Positions 21,196-31,638 of a stretch of 40,329 nt of DNA are shown here, piece after piece. The first letter of the stretch is position 1. Every line of letters begins with the position of its first letter. The stretch is from VRUE01 sp036276735 (GTDB lineage: Bacteria > Actinomycetota > Thermoleophilia > Solirubrobacterales > 70-9). The notes below the pieces were generated by a model. It saw only the letters and a program-made list of their open reading frames with translations, was not told the DNA's origin and searched no databases. The stretch spans positions 1 to 40,329 of the forward strand of contig DASUOH010000047.1 in the NCBI GenBank assembly GCA_036276735.1. The letters run 5' to 3'. The position numbers and the translations under genes are program-made.

Positions 21196-21672
21196 TCAGA
21201 GCGCTTCGGCCCAGGCGATCAGGGCGTCGACGTGGGCGTCCTCGAGCCCGAGCTGGGGCTCGGTCGGCACAAGCAGGGTCGGCTCGGTGCGCCGCTCCGC
21301 CCACTCGTAACAGCTGTCGTCGAGGTTGTCGTCGATCCAGGCCAGGGCGCGGCCGCGGGCGTGCTCGTCGAGCGGTCCCAGCTTCCAGTGCGCTGCACCC
21401 GCGGCGACGCGCCCGTCGAAGCTGACGTGCCCGCACTCCTCCAAGCCCAGCATCGATGGCAGGTAGAAGTTCGCTTTGTCCTCCCAGCCGCTCGCCCATA
21501 CCATCTCGAAGTGGCCACAAAGCCGCCGCAATCGCTCCCCCGCCGCCAGCGAGATGCAGTGGGGCACGCCGTCGACCAGCTGAAACCGCGTCGTCCCCCG
21601 CTCCGGCGGCCCCTCGAACCCGAACAACGAGATGACGCCATCGATGTCTACGGCCAGGATCGGTCGACTCAT
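21196..21672 (-). CDS. HAD-superfamily-like protein
   Basis: This 158-residue protein opens with P-I-L-A-V-D-I-D-G-V-I-S, the D-x-D-G-V/T catalytic motif I of haloacid-dehalogenase-fold phosphatases. Residues near 60-66 (W-A-S-G-W-E-D-K-A-N) fill the motif II position, and W-I-D-D-N-L-D-D (about 112-119) is the acidic motif IV. It resembles the small stand-alone HAD domains that also occur in multi-domain RNA-repair proteins. No cap domain is evident, so it may act on a macromolecular or large phosphate ester. The minus-strand TAGCTT six bases before ATG 21672 gives it its own leaderless start, independent of rpsG upstream. The substrate is unknown. Confidence 0.8.
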   Translation of the reverse strand: MSRPILAVDIDGVISLFGFEGPPERGTTRFQLVDGVPHCISLAAGERLRRLCGHFEMVWASGWEDKANFYLPSMLGLEECGHVSFDGRVAAGAAHWKLGPLDEHARGRALAWIDDNLDDSCYEWAERRTEPTLLVPTEPQLGLEDAHVDALIAWAEAL

Positions 21673-21678
21673 GCTTTA

Positions 21679-21684
21679 AAGCTA
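21679..21684 (-). promoter_or_regulatory. Candidate -10 hexamer (TAGCTT), leaderless geometry
   Basis: On the minus strand TAGCTT is followed by exactly six bases (TAAAGC) and the ATG at 21672. Confidence 0.5.
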
Positions 21685-21737
21685 AAAGGAAACCGGCCGG
21701 CGCACACCTCGGGCGCTCGCCAGAACGGCTGGGGAAA

Positions 21738-21844
21738 GGGATCGGGTCTCCCTCCGAACGGCTTGTACTTTTTCCGCGCTACCGCTCTCGGACGGCCAGC
21801 TTGTGTCTTCGGAAAAAGTTGAGAGAGGAGGGGGACCCGATCCC
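21738..21844. repeat. 107-bp imperfect palindromic element 2
   Basis: The left arm (21738-21775) is GGGATCGGGTC, one base, CCCTCC, 12 bases, CTTTTTCC. The right arm (21811-21844) is its reverse complement with an 8-base inner gap: GGAAAAAG, eight bases, GGAGGG, one base, GACCCGATCCC. In all, 25 positions pair (11+6+8). Its arm core shares 14 of 18 bases with the palindrome downstream of rpoC. Confidence 0.8.
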
Positions 21845-21849
21845 TCCTC
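21813..21849 (-). terminator. Rho-independent terminator of the rpsL-rpsG transcript
   Basis: Read on the minus strand just after the rpsG stop, GAGGAGGG (21842-21849) pairs with CCCTCCTC (21825-21832). It is followed, after seven bases, by five T (21813-21817 on the plus strand as A). It is part of palindrome 2. Confidence 0.65.
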
Positions 21850-21854
21850 CGCCC

Positions 21855-22325
21855 CTACCACCTGTAGTGAGCAAACGCCTTGTTGGCCTGCGCCATGCGG
21901 TAGATGTCGTCTTTGCGCTTCCAGGCACCACCCTGCTGCCCGATCGCGTCGAGGATCTCACCGGCGAGACGCTCGGACATCGCGTACTCGCGGCGGTTGC
22001 GGGCAAAATCGACCAGCCAGCGGACCGCGAGGGTGCGGGCGCGGCGGGCGGGGACCTCGACCGGGACCTGGTAGGTGGCACCGCCGACGCGGCGCGAGCG
22101 CACCTCGAGGACGGGGGTCAGTTGTTTGATCGCCGCCTCGAGCTGCTCGACCGCGTCCTCGCCGGAGCGCTCGGAGACGATTGCCAGCGCGTCGTAGACG
22201 AGCCGCTCGGCAAGTGACTTCTTGCCGTCGAGCATGACCTTGTTGATCACCTGCTGGACGAGCCGGTTGCGAAAGCGCGCGTCGGGCTCGACGGGACGGA
22301 TCTGGGCGGCGGAGCGTCGCGGCAC
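21855..22325 (-). CDS. rpsG: 30S ribosomal protein S7
   Basis: This 156-residue primary binder of the 16S rRNA 3' domain has the standard length. The N-terminus is M-P-R-R-S-A-A-Q-I-R-P-V-E-P-D; the family core follows as F-R-N-R-L-V-Q-Q-V-I-N-K-V-M-L-D-G-K-K-S-L-A-E. Later come L-E-V-R-S-R-R-V-G-G-A-T-Y-Q-V-P-V-E-V and the C-terminal K-R-K-D-D-I-Y-R-M-A-Q-A-N-K-A-F-A-H-Y-R-W. It follows rpsL by seven bases on the minus strand. In the usual str operon fusA would come next on the same strand; here fusA lies about 1.4 kb away beyond rpsL and points the other way. Confidence 0.98.
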   Translation of the reverse strand: MPRRSAAQIRPVEPDARFRNRLVQQVINKVMLDGKKSLAERLVYDALAIVSERSGEDAVEQLEAAIKQLTPVLEVRSRRVGGATYQVPVEVPARRARTLAVRWLVDFARNRREYAMSERLAGEILDAIGQQGGAWKRKDDIYRMAQANKAFAHYRW

Positions 22326-22332
22326 TGGAGTC

Positions 22333-22728
<396 letters not shown>

Positions 22729-22736
22729 GGCCGCGC

Positions 22737-22742
22737 ATGGTA
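22737..22742 (-). promoter_or_regulatory. Candidate -10 hexamer (TACCAT) for rpsL
   Basis: On the minus strand TACCAT ends eight bases before the rpsL GTG at 22728, with no Shine-Dalgarno sequence between. Confidence 0.4.
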
Positions 22743-23588
22743 GCGGGCCGCCGCCTTTGGAGCCAGCACGAGCAGCATTCCGGTCAGCATCAAAGCGGCC
22801 GAGGAAGCCAGCTCGGCGTAGAAGCCGTCGAGCAGGACGGCGGTGGCGCCGGAGAAGCGCGCCGCGTCGGCGCCGACGTCGAGCCCGGCCGGACGGTCGA
22901 TCAGGAGGGCGACCGCGAGGCCGACAAGGCCAAGGGCGACGACGACCGCGCCTGCCCCCGGGCGGCGCGGGGAGCGCATGGCCACCAGGCCCAGCAGCGC
23001 CGCGAGCGCCGCCACCGGCAGCAGCAGATAGGAGTGCGCCTCGCCTGCTCTTTCGCCCCCGACGGTCGGCGGCTCGGCGGCCGGCAGGCCGGCGTAGCCG
23101 GGCTGGCCGACCTCGACCGCCCGGTAGTCGACGAACTGCGAGGCGGCGAGGCAGGCTGAGGCGGCGACGATCGCCAGGCCGAGCGCCCGCCGAGGCGTCA
23201 GCAGGCCGCTCGCGCGCACCGCCGCGCGCACCGCCCGGTCACGCGCCCGCAGCAACCGCGGCTCGAGCCAGCCGAGCAGGCGGAAGGCGCGTCGCACCAG
23301 CGGCCGCAGCAGGCGCCAGCTGCGCGTCCGGAGGCGACGCAGGACCCGGATCGACCGCGCGACGATGGGCCAGGCCCGCTGCAGCACCTGGTTTGCCAGC
23401 CGGTCCGCCCCCCGCGTCCAGGTGGCCACTCGCGGCGCCCCCACCAGCACCGTGTTGGCGCCTCGATCGACCCGTCGCGTCAGCTTTTCGAGACGGACCC
23501 TGGCCACCATCGCACGGCGGCGCCCCGCTGCTATCATCGCCCGTCGCTCAGGCTTTCTTTTCGCAGTTCGCGTAGTTCGTTTCGCCGG

Positions 23589-23607
23589 GCCCGAAGGGGC
23601 CTTTTTC
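23589..23607 (+). terminator. Terminator-like hairpin 80 bases upstream of fusA
   Basis: GGCCC (23589-23593), loop GAAG, GGGCC (23598-23602), then TTTTT (23603-23607) is a textbook intrinsic terminator on the plus strand, although no plus-strand gene precedes it. It could attenuate a long fusA leader or stop antisense transcription into fusA. It may also be only a by-product of the minus-strand codons it overlaps. Confidence 0.4.
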
Positions 23608-23674
23608 ATGCGCCGAGCCCGGCCAGCGCCGGCAGGCTTCCGTCTCAATCGTCCCCATCTCACCAGCGACCCCC

Positions 23675-23680
23675 TACCTT
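23675..23680 (+). promoter_or_regulatory. Candidate -10 hexamer (TACCTT) for fusA, leaderless geometry
   Basis: TACCTT is followed by exactly six bases and ATG 23687. No Shine-Dalgarno sequence is present. Confidence 0.5.
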
Positions 23681-23686
23681 AAGACC

Positions 23687-25798
<2,112 letters not shown>

Positions 25799-25805
25799 TT
25801 CTGGC

Positions 25806-25811
25806 TATATT
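25806..25811 (+). promoter_or_regulatory. Candidate -10 box (TATATT) for tuf
   Basis: TATATT is the best -10-like hexamer in the 74-base fusA-tuf gap. It would give a leader of roughly 55 bases containing GGAAAGG and GGAGAG near the tuf start. No good -35 is visible. Confidence 0.35.
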
Positions 25812-25872
25812 TCCCAGGTTCGCCCGCAGGTAAAGCAAGAGACCCACTTCAGGAAAGGTAGAACGGAGAGCG

Positions 25873-27057
<1,185 letters not shown>

Positions 27058-27066
27058 CGCAACACG

Positions 27067-27108
27067 GGGCGGCCCGGCATTGGCCGCCCTCGCCGCGTCA
27101 AGCGGCGA
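27067..27108 (+). terminator. Tandem GC hairpins after tuf
   Basis: Hairpin 1 is GGGCGGCC (27067-27074) with GGCCGCCC (27082-27089). Hairpin 2 is TCGCCGC (27090-27096) with GCGGCGA (27102-27108). Neither has a T-run, so Rho-assisted or partial termination is more likely than an intrinsic stop. Confidence 0.6.
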
Positions 27109-27132
27109 GACAACTTCAAGGACATACGACCG

Positions 27133-27172
27133 GGGCGGCGCCCGCGAAGTTCAGAGTCAAAGGGCGGCGCCC
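27133..27172. repeat. Direct repeat of GGGCGGCGCCC upstream of rpsJ
   Basis: The 11-base word occurs at 27133-27143 and 27162-27172. Each copy contains the palindrome GGCGCC. They lie in the presumed S10-operon leader between the tuf hairpins and GTG 27223. Confidence 0.6.
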
Positions 27173-27222
27173 CTTCCGCGCGGTAAAGGCCGTGCGGGGA
27201 AGGAACAAGAGAGCAGAAACCC

Positions 27223-27543
27223 GTGGCGACGATCGCGGCCCAGAAAATCCGAATCCGACTCAAGGCGTATGACCACGACGCCATAGATCGGGCTGCCCGC
27301 GAGATCGTCGAGACCGCGGAGCGGACCGGGGCGCGCGTCTCGGGCCCCGTGCCGCTGCCGACCGAGAAAAACGTCTACTGCGTGATCCGCTCTCCCTTCA
27401 AGGACAAGGACTCGCGCGAGCACTTCGAGATCCGCACCCACAAGCGGTTGATCGACATCCTCCAGCCGTCGCCGAAAACCGTCGACTCGCTGCAGCGGCT
27501 CGACTCGCTGCCGGCCGGCGTCGACATCGAGATCCGTCTCTAG
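27223..27543 (+). CDS. rpsJ: 30S ribosomal protein S10
   Basis: This 106-residue small-subunit protein is also the NusE partner of NusB in antitermination. Starting at GTG 27223 it reads K-I-R-I-R-L-K-A-Y-D-H-D-A-I-D-R-A-A-R-E-I-V, then G-P-V-P-L-P-T-E-K-N-V-Y-C-V-I-R-S-P, and E-I-R-T-H-K-R-L-I-D-I. These are all standard. It opens the S10 operon; rplC follows after six bases. The 165-base gap before it holds two hairpins and a direct repeat. Confidence 0.98.
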   Translation: MATIAAQKIRIRLKAYDHDAIDRAAREIVETAERTGARVSGPVPLPTEKNVYCVIRSPFKDKDSREHFEIRTHKRLIDILQPSPKTVDSLQRLDSLPAGVDIEIRL

Positions 27544-27549
27544 GAGTCG

Positions 27550-28188
27550 ATGGTGGCGGCGATCCTCGGCAAGAAGCTCGGCATGACGCAGCTTTTCCAG
27601 GAGGACGGCACCGTCGTGCCGGTCACCGTGATCGAGGCCGGTCCCTGCAAGGTGACCGCCCTCCGCGACGCCGAGCGGGACGGCTACTCCGCCGTGCAGC
27701 TCGCCTTCGGCGAGGTCGCCGAGCGCAAGCTGACCAGGGCCGAGCTCGGCCACCTGAAGAAGGCCGGCGCGCCGGCGATGCGGCACGTCGTCGAGTTCCG
27801 CGACGCTGATGTCGGCGGTGAGGACGGCGAGGGCCCGAGGGTCGGCGACGACGTCACCGTCGACGCGTTCGAGCCGGGCCAGAAGGTCAAGGTCTCCGGC
27901 GTCTCGATCGGCAAGGGCTTCCAGGGCGGCATCAAGCGTCACAACTTCAGCCGCGGCCCAGTCACCCACGGCTCCCACAACGTGCGGGCGCCCGGGTCGA
28001 TCGGTGCCAGCGCCTTCCCGGCCCGCGTCTTCAAAGGGATGCGGATGCCGGGCCAGATGGGCAACAAGCGGGTCACCCAGCGTGGCCTCGAAGTCGCCGA
28101 GGTGGACGCGGAGCGCAACCTGCTCATGCTCAAGGGCTCGATTCCCGGCTCCAAGAACTCCGTGGTGGAGGTGCGTACCGATGGCTAG
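27550..28188 (+). CDS. rplC: 50S ribosomal protein L3
   Basis: This 212-residue protein lies near the peptidyl-transferase centre. The N-terminus is A-I-L-G-K-K-L-G-M-T-Q-L-F. The central segment is G-F-Q-G-G-I-K-R-H-N-F-S-R-G-P-V-T-H-G-S-H-N, and the loop reaching the A-site side is G-M-R-M-P-G-Q-M-G-N-K-R-V-T, where Q is the methylated Gln in other bacteria. An insertion of acidic residues (about 95-100) is modest. It overlaps rplD by eight bases. Confidence 0.98.
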   Translation: MVAAILGKKLGMTQLFQEDGTVVPVTVIEAGPCKVTALRDAERDGYSAVQLAFGEVAERKLTRAELGHLKKAGAPAMRHVVEFRDADVGGEDGEGPRVGDDVTVDAFEPGQKVKVSGVSIGKGFQGGIKRHNFSRGPVTHGSHNVRAPGSIGASAFPARVFKGMRMPGQMGNKRVTQRGLEVAEVDAERNLLMLKGSIPGSKNSVVEVRTDG

Positions 28189-28798
28189 CGCCAAAGCCGC
28201 TGTCCTCGGCAAATCCGGCAAAGCCGACCTGCCCGGCGAGATCTTCGCCGAGCCGTTCCATCAGTCGCTGGTCCACGAGACGGCCCGCGCCGACCTCGCT
28301 TCGCGCCGCCGCGGCACCGCCTCGACCCTGACCCGCGGCGAGGTCTCCTTCACGACCGCCAAGGCCTGGCGGCAGAAGGGCACTGGTCGCGCCCGCGTCG
28401 GCTCCCTGGGCGTGCCGAACCGCTTCGGCGGCGGCGTCGCCTTCGGTCCCAAGCCGCGTCACTACACCGTCAAGGTCAACCGCAAAGCGCGGCGCAAGGC
28501 GATGCGGGCGGCGCTCTCCGTCCACGCCGAGCGCGCCAGCGTCGCGGTGCTCGACCCGAGCTCCTACGAGACCCCGTCGACCAAGGCGGCCGCCGAGGCG
28601 CTGGTCAAATGGGGCGCCCGGCAGCCGACGCTAGTCGTGCTGATGGCCGAGGAGATCGGCGCGATGAAGAGCTTCCGCAACATCGAGCGCGTCACGGTCG
28701 CCGAGGTAGGAGCGATCGGCGTCGCCGACGTAATCGGCGCCGCCTCGCTGATCATCTCCGAAGCGGCGCTCGAGGTGCTGAAGGAGAGGCTCGGCTGA
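28181..28798 (+). CDS. rplD: 50S ribosomal protein L4
   Basis: This 205-residue protein has its extended loop reaching the peptide exit tunnel. ATG 28181 lies inside the end of rplC. The tunnel loop reads R-G-T-A-S-T-L-T-R-G-E-V, then K-A-W-R-Q-K-G-T-G-R-A-R-V-G and F-G-G-G-V-A-F-G-P-K-P-R. The globular domain ends L-I-I-S-E-A-A-L-E-V-L-K-E-R-L. In some bacteria L4 represses the S10 operon; no such leader is evident here. It overlaps rplW by one base. Confidence 0.98.
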   Translation: MASAKAAVLGKSGKADLPGEIFAEPFHQSLVHETARADLASRRRGTASTLTRGEVSFTTAKAWRQKGTGRARVGSLGVPNRFGGGVAFGPKPRHYTVKVNRKARRKAMRAALSVHAERASVAVLDPSSYETPSTKAAAEALVKWGARQPTLVVLMAEEIGAMKSFRNIERVTVAEVGAIGVADVIGAASLIISEAALEVLKERLG

Positions 28799-29103
28799 TG
28801 GATTCCCGCACCGTCCTCATTCGCCCCGTCGTCTCGGAGAAGAGCTACGCGCTGATCGCCGAGGGCAAGTACACGTTCCGGGTCGACGACCGCGCCCACA
28901 AGACGCAGATCGCCCGTGCGGTCGAAGAGGTCTTCGGCGTCGACGTGGCCGGTGTGCGGACCTCGAAGGTGCGGGGTAAGCCGAAGAGCCGCAATCGTCG
29001 CGGCGGAGTCCAGCGCGGCAGGACGCGGGCCTGGAAGAAGGCAATCGTCCAGCTGGCGCCGGGCGAGCGAATCGAGCTGTTCGAGGGCGCCGAGACCGCC
29101 TAG
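28798..29103 (+). CDS. rplW: 50S ribosomal protein L23
   Basis: This 101-residue protein at the tunnel exit is the docking site for trigger factor and SRP. ATG 28798 overlaps the rplD stop (TGATG). Motifs are L-I-R-P-V-V-S-E-K-S-Y, Y-T-F-R-V-D-D-R-A-H-K-T-Q-I-A-R-A-V-E-E-V-F, and the basic loop K-V-R-G-K-P-K-S-R-N-R-R-G-G. Length is standard. rplB follows after 11 bases. Confidence 0.97.
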   Translation: MDSRTVLIRPVVSEKSYALIAEGKYTFRVDDRAHKTQIARAVEEVFGVDVAGVRTSKVRGKPKSRNRRGGVQRGRTRAWKKAIVQLAPGERIELFEGAETA

Positions 29104-29114
29104 GAGACGAGGAA

Positions 29115-29963
29115 ATGCCGAACCGCAAAACCAAACCGACCAGCCCGGGACGCCGCTTCGCGACCTACCCGCTGCGCGAGCAGGTCACCGCCTCAGAGCC
29201 CGAGCGCAAGCTATCCGAAGGCCTGCGCAAGTCGGGTGGGCGCAACGCCAACGGGCGCGTCACCGCGCGCCATCGTGGCGGTGGCGCCAAGCGTCGCTAC
29301 CGCAAGATCGACTTCAAGCGGCTCAAGGACGGCGTACCGGCCAAGGTGGCCACGATCGAGTACGACCCCAACCGCAGCTGCTACATCGCCCTGCTCCATT
29401 ACAGCGACGGGGAGAAGCGCTACATCCTCGCCCCGGCGAACCTCGCCGTAGGCGACATCGTCCAGTCCGGCAGCGGCGCCGACATCAAGCCCGGCCACGC
29501 GATGGCCCTGGGGCAGATGCCGACCGGCACGATCGTCCACAACGTCGAGATGACCCCCGGCCAGGGCGGCAAGATGGGACGCGCCGCCGGCACGGCGATT
29601 CAGCTCGTCGCCAAGGAGGGCGAGATGGTCACCCTGCGCCTGCCCTCCTCGGAGATGCGGCTGGTGCGGGCCGAGTGCCGCGCCACCGTCGGCACCCTCT
29701 CCAACGCCGAGCACCAAAACGTCAAGATCGGCAAGGCCGGCCGCAACCGCCACAAGGGCAAGCGGCCGCAGACTCGCGGCGTCGCGATGAATCCGGTCGA
29801 CCACCCGCACGGCGGCGGCGAGGCGCACCACACGCCGGGCGGTCATCCGGTCACTCCCTGGGGCAAGCCGACGCTCGGCTACAGGACGCGCAAGAAGGGC
29901 AAGCAGTCCGACCGCTACATCGTGCGCGGCCGCAAGCGCGGCAAGAAGAAGGGCGGCCGCTGA
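29115..29963 (+). CDS. rplB: 50S ribosomal protein L2
   Basis: This 282-residue protein is essential for subunit association and peptidyl transfer. Landmarks are G-R-N-A-N-G-R-V-T-A-R-H-R-G-G-G, K-R-R-Y-R-K-I-D-F-K-R, E-Y-D-P-N-R-S, and the C-terminal P-V-D-H-P-H-G-G-G-E-A, which holds the conserved His near the active centre. The tail G-R-K-R-G-K-K-K-G-G-R is typical. Its stop overlaps the rpsS start. Confidence 0.98.
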   Translation: MPNRKTKPTSPGRRFATYPLREQVTASEPERKLSEGLRKSGGRNANGRVTARHRGGGAKRRYRKIDFKRLKDGVPAKVATIEYDPNRSCYIALLHYSDGEKRYILAPANLAVGDIVQSGSGADIKPGHAMALGQMPTGTIVHNVEMTPGQGGKMGRAAGTAIQLVAKEGEMVTLRLPSSEMRLVRAECRATVGTLSNAEHQNVKIGKAGRNRHKGKRPQTRGVAMNPVDHPHGGGEAHHTPGGHPVTPWGKPTLGYRTRKKGKQSDRYIVRGRKRGKKKGGR

Positions 29964-30232
29964 TGGGACGCTCGACCAAAAAGGGGCCGTGGGTGGAAGC
30001 GGCGCTGATGAAGCGGATCAGCGCCATGAACGAGGCAGGCCAGAAACAGATGGTCAAAACCTGGTCGCGGACTTCGACGATCTTCCCCGAGATGGTCGGC
30101 CACACGATCGCCGTCCACGACGGCCGCAAGCACGTCCCGGTCTTCATCTCCGAGTCGATGGTCGGCCACAAGCTCGGCGAGTTCGCGCCGACCCGTACCT
30201 TCCGCTCGCACTCGGGCGGGGACAGAGGTTAG
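29963..30232 (+). CDS. rpsS: 30S ribosomal protein S19
   Basis: This 89-residue small-subunit head protein is close to the A-site tRNA. Motifs are G-R-S-T-K-K-G-P-W-V-E, T-W-S-R-T-S-T-I-F-P-E-M-V-G-H-T-I-A-V-H-D-G-R-K at about residues 33-56, and H-K-L-G-E-F-A-P-T-R-T-F-R-S-H. The start overlaps the rplB stop (TGATG) and rplV begins four bases after its own stop. Confidence 0.97.
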   Translation: MGRSTKKGPWVEAALMKRISAMNEAGQKQMVKTWSRTSTIFPEMVGHTIAVHDGRKHVPVFISESMVGHKLGEFAPTRTFRSHSGGDRG

Positions 30233-30235
30233 GCG

Positions 30236-30811
30236 ATGGCGGACGAGAAAAAAACGACGAAGAAATCCGAGACCGGCAAAGCGGCCGCGGACAAAAGCGC
30301 TGCCAAGAAAGCGGCGAAGAAAAGCGACGCCAAAAAAGCCAAAGCTGCCAAAGGCGACGCCAAAAAGAAAAAAGCCGGCACGAAAAAAGACAGCGCCAAA
30401 AAAACCGGCGAGAAAAAAGAGACTTCGAAAAAAGCTCCGGCCGCCAAAAAAGCCACCAAGGCGGCGCCTCTTGTCGTGCGGGCCAGCTCGCGCTACGTGC
30501 GCATCGCGCCGCGCAAGGCGCGGCTCGTCGCCGACCAGGTGCGCGGCCTGCACATCGAGAAGGCGCGGGCGCTGCTCCAGTTCTCGCCGCGCGGCGCCGC
30601 GCAGGACATCGGCAAGCTGATCGAGTCGGCCGCCTCCAACGCGGAGAACAACCATGATCTCGTCGCCGACGAAATGCGGGTCGCCGAGATCACCGTCGAC
30701 GAAGGGCCGACGATCAAGCGCTTCCGCCCGCGGGCACTCGGCCGCGCCACCCCGATCCACAAGCGAACCAGCCACATTGCCGTGGCGCTGAGCCCCGAAG
30801 AGGACAGGTAG
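30236..30811 (+). CDS. rplV: 50S ribosomal protein L22 with Lys/Ala-rich N-terminal tail
   Basis: The family domain (about residues 77-191) is normal: R-A-S-S-R-Y-V-R-I-A-P-R-K-A-R-L-V-A-D-Q-V-R-G, S-A-A-S-N-A-E-N-N-H-D-L and K-R-F-R-P-R-A-L-G-R-A. In front lies an extension of about 75 residues made almost only of Lys, Ala, Ser, Asp, Glu and Thr, with K-K-A-A-K-K and A-A-K-K-A-T-K units like the tails of histone-H1-like proteins. Its codons favour AAA, unusual in this GC-rich DNA, and create two runs of seven A. L22 normally has 110-120 residues. The tail probably contacts rRNA on the solvent side; this is inference. Confidence 0.96.
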   Translation: MADEKKTTKKSETGKAAADKSAAKKAAKKSDAKKAKAAKGDAKKKKAGTKKDSAKKTGEKKETSKKAPAAKKATKAAPLVVRASSRYVRIAPRKARLVADQVRGLHIEKARALLQFSPRGAAQDIGKLIESAASNAENNHDLVADEMRVAEITVDEGPTIKRFRPRALGRATPIHKRTSHIAVALSPEEDR

Positions 30812-30814
30812 GCC

Positions 30815-31636
30815 ATGGGACAGAAGATCCACCCCGGCGGCTTTCGCGTCGGCTACATCCACGACTGGAAGTCCAACTGGTTCGACGAGAAGGGCTTCGC
30901 CGACGTCCTCGACGAGGACCTGAAGATCCGCGACCACATCGAAGGCAAACTCGCCCACGCCGGCCTTTCGAGCATCACGATCGAGCGCCGTGGCGAGGTC
31001 GCCGTCGACATCCACACGGCGCGGCCCGGCATCGTGATCGGCAAATCGGGCTCCGAAGTGGACGCGCTGCGCAAGGAGCTGCACAAGCTGACGGGCAAGC
31101 CGGTGAAAGTGAACATCCGCGAGGTGAAGCGTCCCGAGCTCGACGCCAAATTGGTCGCCCAGTCGATCGCCGAGCAGCTGCAGAACCGGGTCGCGTTCCG
31201 GCGGGCGATGAAACGGGCCCTCACCTCGGCGATGCGCTCGGGTGCAAAGGGCGTGAAGATCCAGGTCGGCGGCCGCCTCGGCGGCGCCGAGATGGCCCGC
31301 ACCGAAAGCTATTCCGACGGCCGGGTGCCGCTGCACACTCTGCGCGCCAACATCGACTACGGCACCTACGAGGCGAAGACCACCGCCGGCCGGATCGGCG
31401 TCAAATGTTGGATCAACAAGGGCGAAGTGATGCCCGAGGGCTTCCGCTCCGACCAGATCTCGCCCGACGGCGACCCGCCCCAGCGCGGCGGCGGCCGGGG
31501 TGGGCCCGGCGGGCGCGATCGCGGTCCCGGCGGCGATCGAGGTCGCGGTCCCGGCGGCGGCGGACGTGGCCCGGGTGGGCGCGGCGGCGGCCGTGGCGGC
31601 CCCGGCGGTCAGCGCGGCGGCGGAGGGGGGCGCTAG
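30815..31636 (+). CDS. rpsC: 30S ribosomal protein S3 with Gly/Arg-rich C-terminal tail
   Basis: S3 lines the mRNA entry channel. The family part (about 1-215) shows G-Q-K-I-H-P-G-G-F-R-V-G-Y, the type II KH loop V-I-G-K-S-G-S-E-V, and G-R-L-G-G-A-E-M-A-R-T-E, then the domain ending near V-K-C-W-I-N-K-G-E-V-M-P. The last 50 residues are a run of R-G-G, G-R-G and G-P-G units, the composition of eukaryotic RGG-box RNA-binding tails. The DNA there is extremely GC-rich, so assembly errors should be excluded. Typical bacterial S3 has 210-240 residues. Confidence 0.96.
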   Translation: MGQKIHPGGFRVGYIHDWKSNWFDEKGFADVLDEDLKIRDHIEGKLAHAGLSSITIERRGEVAVDIHTARPGIVIGKSGSEVDALRKELHKLTGKPVKVNIREVKRPELDAKLVAQSIAEQLQNRVAFRRAMKRALTSAMRSGAKGVKIQVGGRLGGAEMARTESYSDGRVPLHTLRANIDYGTYEAKTTAGRIGVKCWINKGEVMPEGFRSDQISPDGDPPQRGGGRGGPGGRDRGPGGDRGRGPGGGGRGPGGRGGGRGGPGGQRGGGGGR

Positions 31637-31638
31637 TC

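Noticed and set aside
18558..21844. A compact transposon with the two palindromes as terminal inverted repeats
   Set aside because: Each palindrome is internally symmetrical, no transposase lies between them and no target-site duplication was found. The bracket is reported as an observation only.
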